In this document: positions 29,678-38,142 of the stretch, piece by piece
Numbering within the stretch: the first letter of the stretch is position 1
Layout of the letters: every line of letters starts with the position of its first letter
From: Microbacterium sp. EST19A
GTDB taxonomy: Bacteria; Actinomycetota; Actinomycetes; Actinomycetales; Microbacteriaceae
Direction: 5' to 3'
Assembly: GCF_019969685.1 (NCBI RefSeq)
Contig: NZ_JAHXYZ010000003.1
Coordinates: forward strand, 124,001-188,000
DNA: 64,000 bases
The notes under the pieces: generated by a model
Told to the model about the DNA's origin: nothing
Databases searched by the model: none
The model's input: only the letters and a program-made list of their open reading frames with translations
Position numbers and translations under genes: made by a program

Positions 29678-30855
29678 TGTACGGGACTTTCCAGAAGCAC
29701 GTGGAAGCGGAGCTGGCGGGCATCGAGGAGGCCGGGCTCACCAAGCATGAGCGCGGCATCCGCGGACCGCAGAGCGCCGAGATCACCGCGGACGGCGCAG
29801 AGGTGCTGAATTTCTGCGCGAACAACTACCTGGGCCTCGCCGACGACCCGCGGATCCTCGATGCGGCAACGTCCGCTCTGCAGGAGTGGGGCTACGGCCT
29901 CGCCAGCGTGCGCTTCATCTGCGGCACGCAGGAGCAGCACCTGGAGCTGGAGCGACGCCTCTCCGGTTTCCTCGGCACGGAGGCGGCGATCCTGTACTCG
30001 TCCTGCTTCGACGCGAACGGGGGCGTCTTCGAGACGCTGTTCGGAGCCGAGGACGCCATCATCTCCGATGAGCTGAACCATGCGTCGATCATCGACGGCA
30101 TCCGACTGTCGAAGGCGCGGCGGCTCCGCTACCGCAATCGCGACATGGCCGACCTCGAAGAGCAGCTGCGTTCGGCGGCGGATGCCCGGTTCCGCGTCGT
30201 CGTCACCGACGGAGTGTTCTCGATGGACGGCTACATCGCCCCGCTCGCCGAGATCTGCGACCTGGCCGACCGCTACGACGCGCTCGTCTTCGTCGATGAC
30301 TCGCACGCGGTGGGCTTCGTCGGCGACAACGGCCGTGGCACGCCGGAGTTCTGCGGCGTCGCCGACCGCGTCGACATCTACACCGGCACCTTCGGCAAGG
30401 CGCTCGGCGGTGCGTCCGGGGGATACGTGGCTTCGCACGCCGATATCGTCGCCCTCCTGCGCCAGCGGTCGCGCCCGTACCTGTTCTCCAACACCCTCGC
30501 TCCGGCGATCGTCGCCGGCACGCTGACGGCTCTCGACCTGGTGGAGGGATCCGCTGATCTGCGCGCTCAGCTGCGGGAGAACGCCGCGCTCTTCCGCGAG
30601 CGGATGACGGCGGAGGGCTTCGACCTGCTGCCGGGGGAGCACCCGATCGTTCCGGTGATGTTCGGCGATGCCGCGAAGACCGCGAAGATCGCGAAGGAGA
30701 TGCAGGCGCAGGGGATCTACGTGACCGCGTTCAGCTTCCCCGTCGTCCCGCGCGGGCTCGCCCGCATCCGCGTGCAGTTGTCCGCGGCGCACACGGCGGA
30801 GCAGATCGAGCGCTGCGTCGCGGCATTCGTCGCCGCGCGGGCATCGGTGGGCTGA
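29677..30855 (+). CDS. kbl: glycine C-acetyltransferase (2-amino-3-ketobutyrate CoA ligase)
   Basis: 392 residues of an alpha-oxoamine synthase. With CoA it cleaves 2-amino-3-ketobutyrate to glycine and acetyl-CoA. The PLP lysine is in GTFGKALGGASGG near residue 240, and VFVDDSHAVGF contains the PLP-ring Asp and His. The ATG at 29677 overlaps the tdh stop and so is preferred to a TTG five codons earlier. Kbl and Tdh form the two-step threonine-to-glycine route. Confidence 0.97.
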   Translation: MYGTFQKHVEAELAGIEEAGLTKHERGIRGPQSAEITADGAEVLNFCANNYLGLADDPRILDAATSALQEWGYGLASVRFICGTQEQHLELERRLSGFLGTEAAILYSSCFDANGGVFETLFGAEDAIISDELNHASIIDGIRLSKARRLRYRNRDMADLEEQLRSAADARFRVVVTDGVFSMDGYIAPLAEICDLADRYDALVFVDDSHAVGFVGDNGRGTPEFCGVADRVDIYTGTFGKALGGASGGYVASHADIVALLRQRSRPYLFSNTLAPAIVAGTLTALDLVEGSADLRAQLRENAALFRERMTAEGFDLLPGEHPIVPVMFGDAAKTAKIAKEMQAQGIYVTAFSFPVVPRGLARIRVQLSAAHTAEQIERCVAAFVAARASVG

Positions 30856-30890
30856 GCTCCCGGCTGGCCTCCCGCAGTGCAGAGAAACCG

Positions 30891-30939
30891 TTGCAAAGGA
30901 ATGCTTGCAAAGACTTCTTTGCAAGAGTATCTTTGCATG
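30891..30939 (+). promoter_or_regulatory. four-half-site palindromic operator over an ArsR-type promoter
   Basis: TTGCAAAG occurs at 30891-30898 and 30905-30912, and its complement CTTTGCA(A) at 30917-30924 and 30931-30937. The inner pair forms CTTGCAAAG, four bases, CTTTGCAAG, a perfect palindrome, and the outer pair is symmetric around the same centre. TTGCAA (30905-30910), a 17-base spacer and TATCTT (30928-30933) form a plausible promoter, so the operator buries both boxes. The ATG is eight bases past the -10. Confidence 0.75.
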
Positions 30940-30940
30940 C

Positions 30941-31552
30941 ATGACGGAGAACACGCAGATCAGGACCCTCGACTCGGGGGCGCTCAAGGCGCTCGCGCAC
31001 CCTTTGCGGGTGCGGATCTTCGATCTGCTCGCATCGCAGGGGCCGCAGACCGCCAGCTCGCTCGCCGCGCTGGTCGGTGAGACGTCGGGTTCGACGAGCT
31101 ACCACCTGCGCGCCCTCGCCGCGCACGACCTCATCCGCGAGGTCGAGGGCCGCGGCACCGCGCGGGAGCGGTGGTGGGAGCGGCCCAAGGGGCGGATCGA
31201 CATGCCGGGCCCGGACGACACCATGTCGCCCGCGAGCCGCGCCGCCGCGCAGATCGTCACGTCGGAGTTCTTCCGTCTGCGTCACGAGACGCTGATGGCC
31301 TACCTCAACCGCCCCCAGTCCCAGGAGCCGGAGGAGTGGCGCGACGTCGGCATGACCGCGACGACGCACCTCGACATGACAGCCGCGCAGGTGATGGAGC
31401 TCCGTGAAGAGGTCGAAGCATTCCTCGAGAGCGCCATCGCCCGCTTCCGCGGACAGACCGGCCCTGACGTGCGCCGCGTGTCTCTCCGCACCGACATCTT
31501 CGATCTGCCGAAGATCGGCACTCGCCAGACCAGCCCTGAGGAGGGATCATGA
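30941..31552 (+). CDS. ArsR-like winged-helix transcriptional regulator
   Basis: 203 residues. An ArsR/HTH_20-type N-terminal domain begins with LKALAHPLRVRIFDLLAS (~15-33). The recognition helix is in SGSTSYHLRALAAHDLI. The C-terminal 110 residues are helical and unassigned (SPASRAAAQIV, EEVEAFLESAIARF). No metal-binding cysteine pair, so not a classical metal sensor. ATG at 30941 is preferred to in-frame codons inside the operator. A short helical protein is translationally coupled downstream (ATGA). Autoregulation is strongly suggested by the operator. Confidence 0.88.
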   Translation: MTENTQIRTLDSGALKALAHPLRVRIFDLLASQGPQTASSLAALVGETSGSTSYHLRALAAHDLIREVEGRGTARERWWERPKGRIDMPGPDDTMSPASRAAAQIVTSEFFRLRHETLMAYLNRPQSQEPEEWRDVGMTATTHLDMTAAQVMELREEVEAFLESAIARFRGQTGPDVRRVSLRTDIFDLPKIGTRQTSPEEGS

Positions 31553-31767
31553 CCACCGCAACGCTCCGACTCGCAACTCCCACGCCCTTCGAGCGGATGC
31601 TCCGGCAGGCCGCGCTCGGGATCGCCCGACACGTCGATCGTCGTGTCGCGGCCCGGGCTGAGCGCCGGGAGATCGCCCTCGACATGCTCCGCGAGCAGCA
31701 GGCTCGGAAGCAGGACCCTCGGGCCCTCGATCACACCCTGGCGCAGATGGGTCTCCCGCGGCGCTGA
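31549..31767 (+). CDS. small basic helical protein coupled to the ArsR-like gene
   Basis: 72 residues, unrecognised. Start overlaps the regulator stop (ATGA), which argues it is real. The sequence is rich in Arg and Ala and should form long helices (RMLRQAALGIARHVDRR, RREIALDMLREQQARK). No cysteine, no membrane segment, no signal peptide. It may be a partner or antagonist of the regulator; nothing in the sequence decides this. Confidence 0.65.
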   Translation: MTTATLRLATPTPFERMLRQAALGIARHVDRRVAARAERREIALDMLREQQARKQDPRALDHTLAQMGLPRR

Positions 31768-31781
31768 GCTGCCTCGGGAGC

Positions 31782-31997
31782 TCAGTCCTCGAACGGTCGG
31801 GCGACCACCTCGCCGGATGCCTTCTGGATGACCTCCCAACCCGCATCGAGCTCCGCGAGCGCCCGGCCCTCGAGCCAGGTCAGAGTCCAGTGGCCCGTGA
31901 GCCCCTTCCCCTCCACCTCGGCGATCGCGGGTCGCAGTGCCGCCGGAACGGAGGCGGGCGGCTCGGAGCCGGTCGCCCAGCGCGTGCCCAGCTGCAT
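31782..31997 (-). CDS. small hypothetical protein coupled to valS
   Basis: 71 residues. Its ATG overlaps the valS stop (TGATG), so it is translated from the valS message. The sequence has GTRWATGSEPPASVP at the N-terminus and GHWTLTWLEGRALAELD in the centre, suggesting a small beta-rich fold. Small proteins of this look are found behind valS in other Microbacteriaceae as far as I recall. Function unknown. Confidence 0.7.
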   Translation of the reverse strand: MQLGTRWATGSEPPASVPAALRPAIAEVEGKGLTGHWTLTWLEGRALAELDAGWEVIQKASGEVVARPFED

Positions 31998-34588
31998 CAG
32001 GCTTCCTCGACCGGGGCGAGCTCGATCGCGGTGACCGCGAACTCCTCGGCCTCGGTGAACTCGAGCTCGGCGATCCGGCCGACGGCCCGAAGGTCGTCGG
32101 CAGCAGCACGAAGAGCGTCGAGCTTCGCGGCGGGGGCCGCGATCACGGCACGCGAGACCGGAGTCTTCTGCGAGGCCTTCGCCTCGGTCTTCGCCCGGCG
32201 GATGCCGATGAGGGCCTCGCTGGCTGCGGAGAGCACGGCGGGGTCGCCCTCGAATCCGAGAGGCTCGGGCCAGGCCGCCGTGTGCACGGAGCCCTCTTCG
32301 AACCAGGACCAGACCTCTTCCGTGGCGAAGGAGATCACCGGGGCGAGCAGTCGCAGCAGTGTCGACAGCGCGAGACGCAGCGACAGGGCGGCGGATGCCT
32401 GACCCACATCGGTCTGGTCGTAGGCGCGCTCCTTGACGAGTTCCAGGTAGTCGTCGCAGAAGGTCCAGAAGAACCCCTCGGTGAGCTCGAGCGCGCGGGC
32501 GGCGTCGTACCGGTCGAACGCCTTCGTGGCCTCGACCACCACGCCGTCGAGGGCGGCGAGCATCGACGCATCCAGGGCGTGCGTGACCTGTGCACCCTCG
32601 GGTACCGGGAACGACAGCACGAACTTCGCGGCGTTGAGCACCTTGATCGCCAGGCGACGACCGATCTTCACCTGCGTCGGGTTCTGCGGGTCGAACGCCG
32701 CGTCCATGCCCAGACGGCTCGATGCCGCCCAGTAGCGCACGGCATCCGATCCGTGGTTGTCCAGCACATCGGCCGGCGTGACGACATTGCCCTTCGACTT
32801 CGACATCTTCTTGCGGTCGGGGTCGACGATGAATCCGGAGATGGCGGCGTTGCGCCACGGTGTGCGGGCATCCTCGAGAGTCGAACGCAGCATCGTGGAG
32901 AACAGCCAGGTGCGGATGATGTCCTGACCCTGCGGGCGCAGGTCGAACGGCGCGGTGAGCTGCCACAGCTCTTCGTCGCGCTGCCACCCGCCGGCCAGCT
33001 GCGGGGTGAGCGACGAGGTCGCCCACGTGTCGAGGATGTCGGCCTCGGCGTCGAATCCGCCGGCCACGCCGCGCTGGTCCTCGGAGTAACCCGCGGGCAC
33101 GTCGGTGGTCGGATCGATCGGGAGGGACGCCGCGTCGGGAGCCAGCACGCGGTCGTAGTCGCGTTCGCCGTTCTCGTCGAGGCCGTACCAGAGCGGGATC
33201 GGCACGCCGAAGAAGCGCTGGCGCGACACGAGCCAGTCGCCCGTCAGGCCGCCGACCCAGTTCTCGTAGCGCACGCGCATGAAGTCGGGGTGCCAGGCGA
33301 GCTCGTTGCCGTGCGCGATGAGCTGGTCGCGCAGCTCGCCGTCGCGCGCGCCGTTGCGGATGTACCACTGGCGCGTCGACACGATCTCGAGCGGACGGTC
33401 GCCCTTCTCGAAGAACTTCACCGCGTGGTTGAACGGCTTGCCGACCGCGGTCATGTCGCCGGTCTCCTGCAGCTTCTCGACGAGCGCCTTGCGCGCGCTG
33501 AAGACCGTCTTGCCGCCGATGTTCTCGGCGTACCAGGCGGTGGCGTCCGCATCGGCGACGGATGCCGGCGCCTCGGGCAGGAAGCGGCCGTCGAGGCCGA
33601 TCGTGGTCATGTTCGGCAGGGAGTCGCCCGCCGTGGTGCGGAGCTCCCGCCACCAGATGATGTCGGTCACGTCGCCGAAGGTGCAGACCATCGCCGCACC
33701 CGTTCCCTTGTCGGGCTGAGCGAGGTGGTGGCCGTGGATCTCGATCTCGGCCCCGAAGAAGGGCGTGCGCACCTTCGTCCCGATGAGGTGCTTGTGCGGC
33801 CCCTCCGGGTGCGTCACGATCGCGATGCATGCGGGGAGAAGCTCCGGACGCGTGGTGTCGACCGCGATCGAGCCGGATCCGTCCGCGAAGGGGAACTCGA
33901 TCGTGTGATACGCCGCCTGCTGGTCGCGGTCCTCGAGCTCGGCCTGCGCGATCGCCGAGCGGAAGTCGACGTCCCAGAGGGTGGGGGCCAGGGCCTGGTA
34001 GGCCTCGCCGCGCTCGATGTTGCGCAGGAACGCCAGCTGGCTCTGGCGGATCGTGTCGTCGGAGATCGTCCGGTAGGTCTGGGTCCAGTCGACGCTGAGG
34101 CCGAGCTGGCGGAACAGCGCCTCGAACTGCTTCTCGTCCTCGATGGTGAGGCGCTCGCACAGCTCGATGAAGTTGCGGCGGCTGATCGGCAGCTGGTCGG
34201 CGGCGCGGCTCGACTTGTTGTCGCCGCCCTCGAACGGCGGCGTGAAGTCCGACGTGTAGGGGAGCGAGGGGTCGCAGCGCACGCCGTAGTAGTTCTGCAC
34301 GCGACGCTCGGTCGGAAGGCCGTTGTCGTCCCAGCCCATGGGGTAGAACACCGTCTTGCCGCGCATGCGCTCGTAGCGCGCCTTGACGTCGGTGTGGGTG
34401 TACGAGAACACGTGGCCGATGTGCAGGCTTCCGGATGCCGTGGGCGGCGGGGTGTCGATCGAGTAGACGCCCTCGCGTCCGGCCTGTGCCGCGCGGAGGC
34501 GGTCGAACAGGTACGTGCCCTGCGCAGCCCACGCGGCGTCCCACTTCGCTTCGAGACCTTCGAGTGCGGGCTTGTCGGGAATAGACAT
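31997..34588 (-). CDS. valS: valine--tRNA ligase
   Basis: 863 residues, class I synthetase charging tRNA-Val. The HIGH motif is in GSLHIGHVF near residue 55 and KMSKS in KKMSKSKGNV near 595. The editing domain lies between, and the opening EAKWDAAW plus PPPTASGS is typical for ValS. ATG at 34588 has AAGGAG upstream; the frame extends further but crosses the promoter. A -10 box lies 66 bases before the start and no T-box is visible in the short leader. Confidence 0.97.
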   Translation of the reverse strand: MSIPDKPALEGLEAKWDAAWAAQGTYLFDRLRAAQAGREGVYSIDTPPPTASGSLHIGHVFSYTHTDVKARYERMRGKTVFYPMGWDDNGLPTERRVQNYYGVRCDPSLPYTSDFTPPFEGGDNKSSRAADQLPISRRNFIELCERLTIEDEKQFEALFRQLGLSVDWTQTYRTISDDTIRQSQLAFLRNIERGEAYQALAPTLWDVDFRSAIAQAELEDRDQQAAYHTIEFPFADGSGSIAVDTTRPELLPACIAIVTHPEGPHKHLIGTKVRTPFFGAEIEIHGHHLAQPDKGTGAAMVCTFGDVTDIIWWRELRTTAGDSLPNMTTIGLDGRFLPEAPASVADADATAWYAENIGGKTVFSARKALVEKLQETGDMTAVGKPFNHAVKFFEKGDRPLEIVSTRQWYIRNGARDGELRDQLIAHGNELAWHPDFMRVRYENWVGGLTGDWLVSRQRFFGVPIPLWYGLDENGERDYDRVLAPDAASLPIDPTTDVPAGYSEDQRGVAGGFDAEADILDTWATSSLTPQLAGGWQRDEELWQLTAPFDLRPQGQDIIRTWLFSTMLRSTLEDARTPWRNAAISGFIVDPDRKKMSKSKGNVVTPADVLDNHGSDAVRYWAASSRLGMDAAFDPQNPTQVKIGRRLAIKVLNAAKFVLSFPVPEGAQVTHALDASMLAALDGVVVEATKAFDRYDAARALELTEGFFWTFCDDYLELVKERAYDQTDVGQASAALSLRLALSTLLRLLAPVISFATEEVWSWFEEGSVHTAAWPEPLGFEGDPAVLSAASEALIGIRRAKTEAKASQKTPVSRAVIAAPAAKLDALRAAADDLRAVGRIAELEFTEAEEFAVTAIELAPVEEA

Positions 34589-34653
34589 GACGGTCTCCTT
34601 GCGCGATGTATGCGGCACTGTGTGAGCGTGCCTGAGTGTGGGTTGTGCAGAAC

Positions 34654-34659
34654 AGTCTA
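34654..34659 (-). promoter_or_regulatory. valS -10 box
   Basis: TAGACT on the minus strand, giving a leader of about 60 bases. It is back to back with the promoter of the peptide transporter operon. Confidence 0.5.
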
Positions 34660-34716
34660 CCGAGCACCGATGACCGTGGATGTCGGAGCAGATCGACCCG
34701 GTCCAACAATCGGCCA

Positions 34717-34722
34717 TAGACT
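34717..34722 (+). promoter_or_regulatory. -10 box of the first peptide-transporter operon
   Basis: TAGACT 37 bases before the lipoprotein ATG; TCGACC with 18-base spacing is a possible -35. Confidence 0.5.
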
Positions 34723-34758
34723 TGAGGCATCCCGACCCGTTCGTCCTGAGGAATCGTC

Positions 34759-36372
34759 ATGCCCGCATATCCCGCGCGCCGTGTTCTGCCCTTCGCCGCA
34801 CTCGCTGCCGCCACCGCTCTCGTGCTCAGCGCCTGCGCCGGGCCCGCCGGGCAGAGCGACAGCGGCGGCGAGCTCGTCTGGTCCATCGAAGGTGCGAACC
34901 TGTCGGCCGGGCACATGGACCCGCAGATCAGCCAGCTCGACGTCTCGGGGATGGTGCAGCGCGCCGTGCTCGACTCCCTGGTCTTCCAGGAGGACGACGG
35001 ATCGTTCTCGCCGTGGCTCGCGACGAAGTGGGACGTGTCGCCCGACAGCACCGAGTACACCTTCACCCTGCGCGACGACGTGACCTTCACCGACGGTGAG
35101 CCGTTCGACGCGGCCGCGGTCAAGGCGAACTTCGACCGCATCGTCGACCCGGAGACCGCGTCCGCTCAGGCGGCGAGCATGCTGGGGGCGGACTTCTACG
35201 CCGGCACCGAGGTCGTCGACGACCACACCGTGAAGGTCAGCTTCACCCAGCCGTACGCGCCGTTCCTGCAGGCGGCCAGCACGCCGCTGCTCGGCTTCTA
35301 CTCGCCCGCGGTGCTGGAGGAGTCCGGCGACCAGCTGAAGGCGGGTGGCCCCGGCATCACCGTCGGCACCGGACCGTTCGAGCTGACCGAGTACACGCCC
35401 GACCAGGAGATCGTCTACACGCGCAACGACGACTACGCCTGGGGTCCGCACGGCGAGAAGGCCCCGAAGTTCGAGACGCTGCGGGTGGAGATCCAGCCCG
35501 AGGCATCCGTGCGGGCCGGCGTCGTCGAGAGCGGCGAGGCCGACATCGCCAGCAACATCCCGCCGAACCTCGCGAAGGACCTCGGCGACGGCATCACGGT
35601 CGACTCGGTCGAGTACCCCGGTCTGCCGTACTCGCTGTACCTCAACGAGAAGTACGGGGTGTTCGCCGACGAGAAGGTGCGGCAGGCGTTCGCCCGCGGC
35701 ATCGACATCGACCCGGCGGTGAAGGAGATCTTCTTCGATCAGTTCCCGCGTGCGTGGAGCATCCTGGGATCGACCACTCCGGGATACGACGCGACGCTCG
35801 AGGACAGCTGGCCCTTCGACGCCGAGGCGGCCAACGCGCTCCTCGACGAGGCCGGATGGACCGAGCGGAACGCCGACGGCATCCGCACCAAGGACGGTCA
35901 GCCGCTCTCGGTGCGCTGGATCGCCTACACGCCCGTGCCGGACGACCGCGCGGCGCTGGCCAACGCCATCCAGTCGGACCTGAAGGAGATCGGGTTCGAT
36001 GTGAAGCGCGAGGTCCTCGAGCCCGGTGCATACAACGAGCAGTACGGGCCGAAGACCTTCGACCTCACCGACTGGGGCTTCTCGGGCGTCGATCCCGACC
36101 TGCTGCGCAGCCACCTGCACACCGACGGGTTCCAGAACGCGTCGCAGGTATCCGATCCCGAGATCGACTCGCTCCTCGAACAGGCCGTGGGCACCAGCGA
36201 TCAGGACGCCCGGAACGCGATCTACACGCAGCTGCAGGAGTGGAACGCCGAGTACACCGCGATCGTGCCGCTCTACAGCCCGTCCGCGATCACCGCCGTC
36301 GGTGAGCGCGTGAAGGGACTCGACTACGACCTGTACGGCCGGCCGCTGTTCTACGATGTGAGCGTCGGCTGA
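34759..36372 (+). CDS. ABC transporter substrate-binding lipoprotein (family 5)
   Basis: 537 residues. A lipoprotein signal ends at LVLSAC with the lipidated Cys26. The mature protein is an SBP_bac_5 periplasmic-type binder of peptides, nickel chelates or related ligands (FTLRDDVTFTDGEPFDA, GTGPFELTEY, NALLDEAGW). It acts outside the membrane and feeds the two permeases encoded next. Ligand cannot be read from sequence. Downstream genes follow at 16 bases and by overlaps, forming a four-gene importer. Confidence 0.94.
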   Translation: MPAYPARRVLPFAALAAATALVLSACAGPAGQSDSGGELVWSIEGANLSAGHMDPQISQLDVSGMVQRAVLDSLVFQEDDGSFSPWLATKWDVSPDSTEYTFTLRDDVTFTDGEPFDAAAVKANFDRIVDPETASAQAASMLGADFYAGTEVVDDHTVKVSFTQPYAPFLQAASTPLLGFYSPAVLEESGDQLKAGGPGITVGTGPFELTEYTPDQEIVYTRNDDYAWGPHGEKAPKFETLRVEIQPEASVRAGVVESGEADIASNIPPNLAKDLGDGITVDSVEYPGLPYSLYLNEKYGVFADEKVRQAFARGIDIDPAVKEIFFDQFPRAWSILGSTTPGYDATLEDSWPFDAEAANALLDEAGWTERNADGIRTKDGQPLSVRWIAYTPVPDDRAALANAIQSDLKEIGFDVKREVLEPGAYNEQYGPKTFDLTDWGFSGVDPDLLRSHLHTDGFQNASQVSDPEIDSLLEQAVGTSDQDARNAIYTQLQEWNAEYTAIVPLYSPSAITAVGERVKGLDYDLYGRPLFYDVSVG

Positions 36373-36388
36373 TCGAAGGGCACGTGCT

Positions 36389-37333
36389 GTGAAGGCTGCG
36401 CTGCTCCGTGTCGCCGGCCTCGCGGCATCCGTCGTCATCGTCCTCTGGGGTGCGGCGACGGTCGCGTTCCTCGCGTTCCGCGTGATCCCTGGCGACCCCG
36501 TGTCGGTGATGCTCGGGCCTCAGGCGCAGGTGAGCGAGGCGGTCAAGGACGGCATCCGGAGCGAGCTCGGTCTCGACCGGCCGCCGTTCGAGCAGTACCT
36601 GACGTACATCGGCCAACTGGCGCGCGGGGATCTCGGGGAGTCGTACCAGCTGCGGATGCCGGTGAGCGAGGTCATCGGCCGGCAGCTCGGCGCGACCCTG
36701 CAGCTCTCGGTGCTCGCACTGCTGCTCGCCGTCGTGCTCGCTCTCGCCGTGGCGCTGTTCGTCCGCGGCCATGCGGGTCGCGCCGTGGCGGCGGGCATCG
36801 AGCTCGTCGTGCTGTCGTCGCCGGTGTTCTGGATCGGACTGATCCTGCTCAGCGTGTTCGCGTTCGGGCTGGGGTGGTTCCCGGTGTCGGGGGCACGGAA
36901 CCCCGCCACGATCGTGCTCCCGGCGATCACGCTGGCGCTGCCGGTCGCCGCGCTCCTCAGCCAGGTGCTCCGCGACGGGCTCGTGCAGGCGGAGCGGATG
37001 CCGTTCGCCGAGACCGTCCGTGCGCGCGGCGCCGGTCCCACCTGGTTCACGCTGCGGCATGGCCTGCGGCACGGCGCCGCCAACGCGGTCACCCTCGCCG
37101 CCTACCTGACCGGCTCGGTGCTCGGCGGGGCGGTGCTCGTCGAGACCGTGTTCGCGCGCCCCGGACTCGGCCGTGTCACGCTCGCCGCGATCAGCGACCG
37201 CGACCTGCCCGTCATCACGGGGATCATCCTGCTGAGCGCCGTGGTGTTCGTCGCCGTGAACCTCGTGGTCGAGCTGCTGCATCCGCTGATCGATCCTCGG
37301 GTGACGACCTCTCGTCCCGGCGGTGTCCGGTGA
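36389..37333 (+). CDS. ABC transporter permease, DppB/OppB type
   Basis: 314 residues with about six membrane segments. VIPGDPVSVMLG after the first helix is the usual DppB opening, followed by SELGLDRPPFEQYL. The EAA-type loop is ETVRARGAGPTWF near residue 210. GTG start 16 bases after the lipoprotein gene; its stop overlaps the next GTG (GTGA). Confidence 0.94.
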   Translation: MKAALLRVAGLAASVVIVLWGAATVAFLAFRVIPGDPVSVMLGPQAQVSEAVKDGIRSELGLDRPPFEQYLTYIGQLARGDLGESYQLRMPVSEVIGRQLGATLQLSVLALLLAVVLALAVALFVRGHAGRAVAAGIELVVLSSPVFWIGLILLSVFAFGLGWFPVSGARNPATIVLPAITLALPVAALLSQVLRDGLVQAERMPFAETVRARGAGPTWFTLRHGLRHGAANAVTLAAYLTGSVLGGAVLVETVFARPGLGRVTLAAISDRDLPVITGIILLSAVVFVAVNLVVELLHPLIDPRVTTSRPGGVR

Positions 37334-38142
37334 GGCTCGCGCAGCGGGTGCTGCTGTGGGTCGCGGTCGGCGTCCTGGCGGTGATCGTGTTCGCCGCCCT
37401 CTGGCCAGGAGTGCCGGCGACCCATGATCCGCTGCAGACCGATGTGCGATCGGCTCTCCTGCCACCGGGTGTGGAGCACCTCTTCGGCACGGACCAGAGC
37501 GGGCGCGACGTCTACTCGCGTGTCGTGTACGGGGCGGGCCGCTCGCTCGGCATCGGACTGCTCGCCACCGGTATCGCCCTAGTCGGCGGTCTGGTGCTCG
37601 GATCGCTCGCCGGTATCGCCCCGCGCGGCGTCGATGCGGTGATGATGCGGATCAACGACGTGCTGATGGCGTTCCCGGAGTTCCTCGTGGCTCTCGTCGT
37701 CGTCGCGGTGCTCGGTCCCGGACCGGTGAACATCGCGATCGCCGTGACGCTCGCCGCCGGTCCCGTGTACATCCGGCTCGCCCGGGTGCAGACGCGCACG
37801 CTGAGAGTCGCGGAGCACGTCGAGGCTGCGCGCATCCTCGGAGTGGCGCCGGCCCGGGCGTTCGTGCGGCATGTCGCCCCGGGGGTGCTGGGTTCGCTGA
37901 GCGTGCTCGCGACGATCGGCATCGGGTCGAGCATCCTCGCCGCGGCGGGACTGAGCTTCCTCGGTCTCGGGCCGTCCGAGCCGACTCCCGAGTGGGGGCT
38001 GATGCTCGCCGGCGGTCGCAATGTCCTCGGTCAGGCCTGGTGGATCTCGGTCTTCCCCGGTATCGCGATCACGCTCACGGTGGTCTCGGCGACCGTCGTC
38101 GGGCGGATCCTGCGCGCACGCGGAGAAGGGCGGACATCATGA
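37330..38142 (+). CDS. ABC transporter permease, DppC/OppC type
   Basis: 270 residues, six predicted membrane segments. HLFGTDQSGRDVYSRVV is the family signature after the first periplasmic stretch. The EAA loop is around AARILGVAPARAFVRH, and AAGLSFLGLGPSEPTPEWG closes the core. GTG overlaps the previous stop; the stop overlaps the ATPase ATG. The start is 17 codons shorter at the N-terminus than many DppC proteins but retains the first helix. Confidence 0.93.
   Translation: MRLAQRVLLWVAVGVLAVIVFAALWPGVPATHDPLQTDVRSALLPPGVEHLFGTDQSGRDVYSRVVYGAGRSLGIGLLATGIALVGGLVLGSLAGIAPRGVDAVMMRINDVLMAFPEFLVALVVVAVLGPGPVNIAIAVTLAAGPVYIRLARVQTRTLRVAEHVEAARILGVAPARAFVRHVAPGVLGSLSVLATIGIGSSILAAAGLSFLGLGPSEPTPEWGLMLAGGRNVLGQAWWISVFPGIAITLTVVSATVVGRILRARGEGRTS

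Noticed and set aside
31937..35083. 1048-codon plus-strand frame opposite valS
   Set aside because: valS on the minus strand has both synthetase motifs; the opposite frame has no domain and runs into the next promoter.
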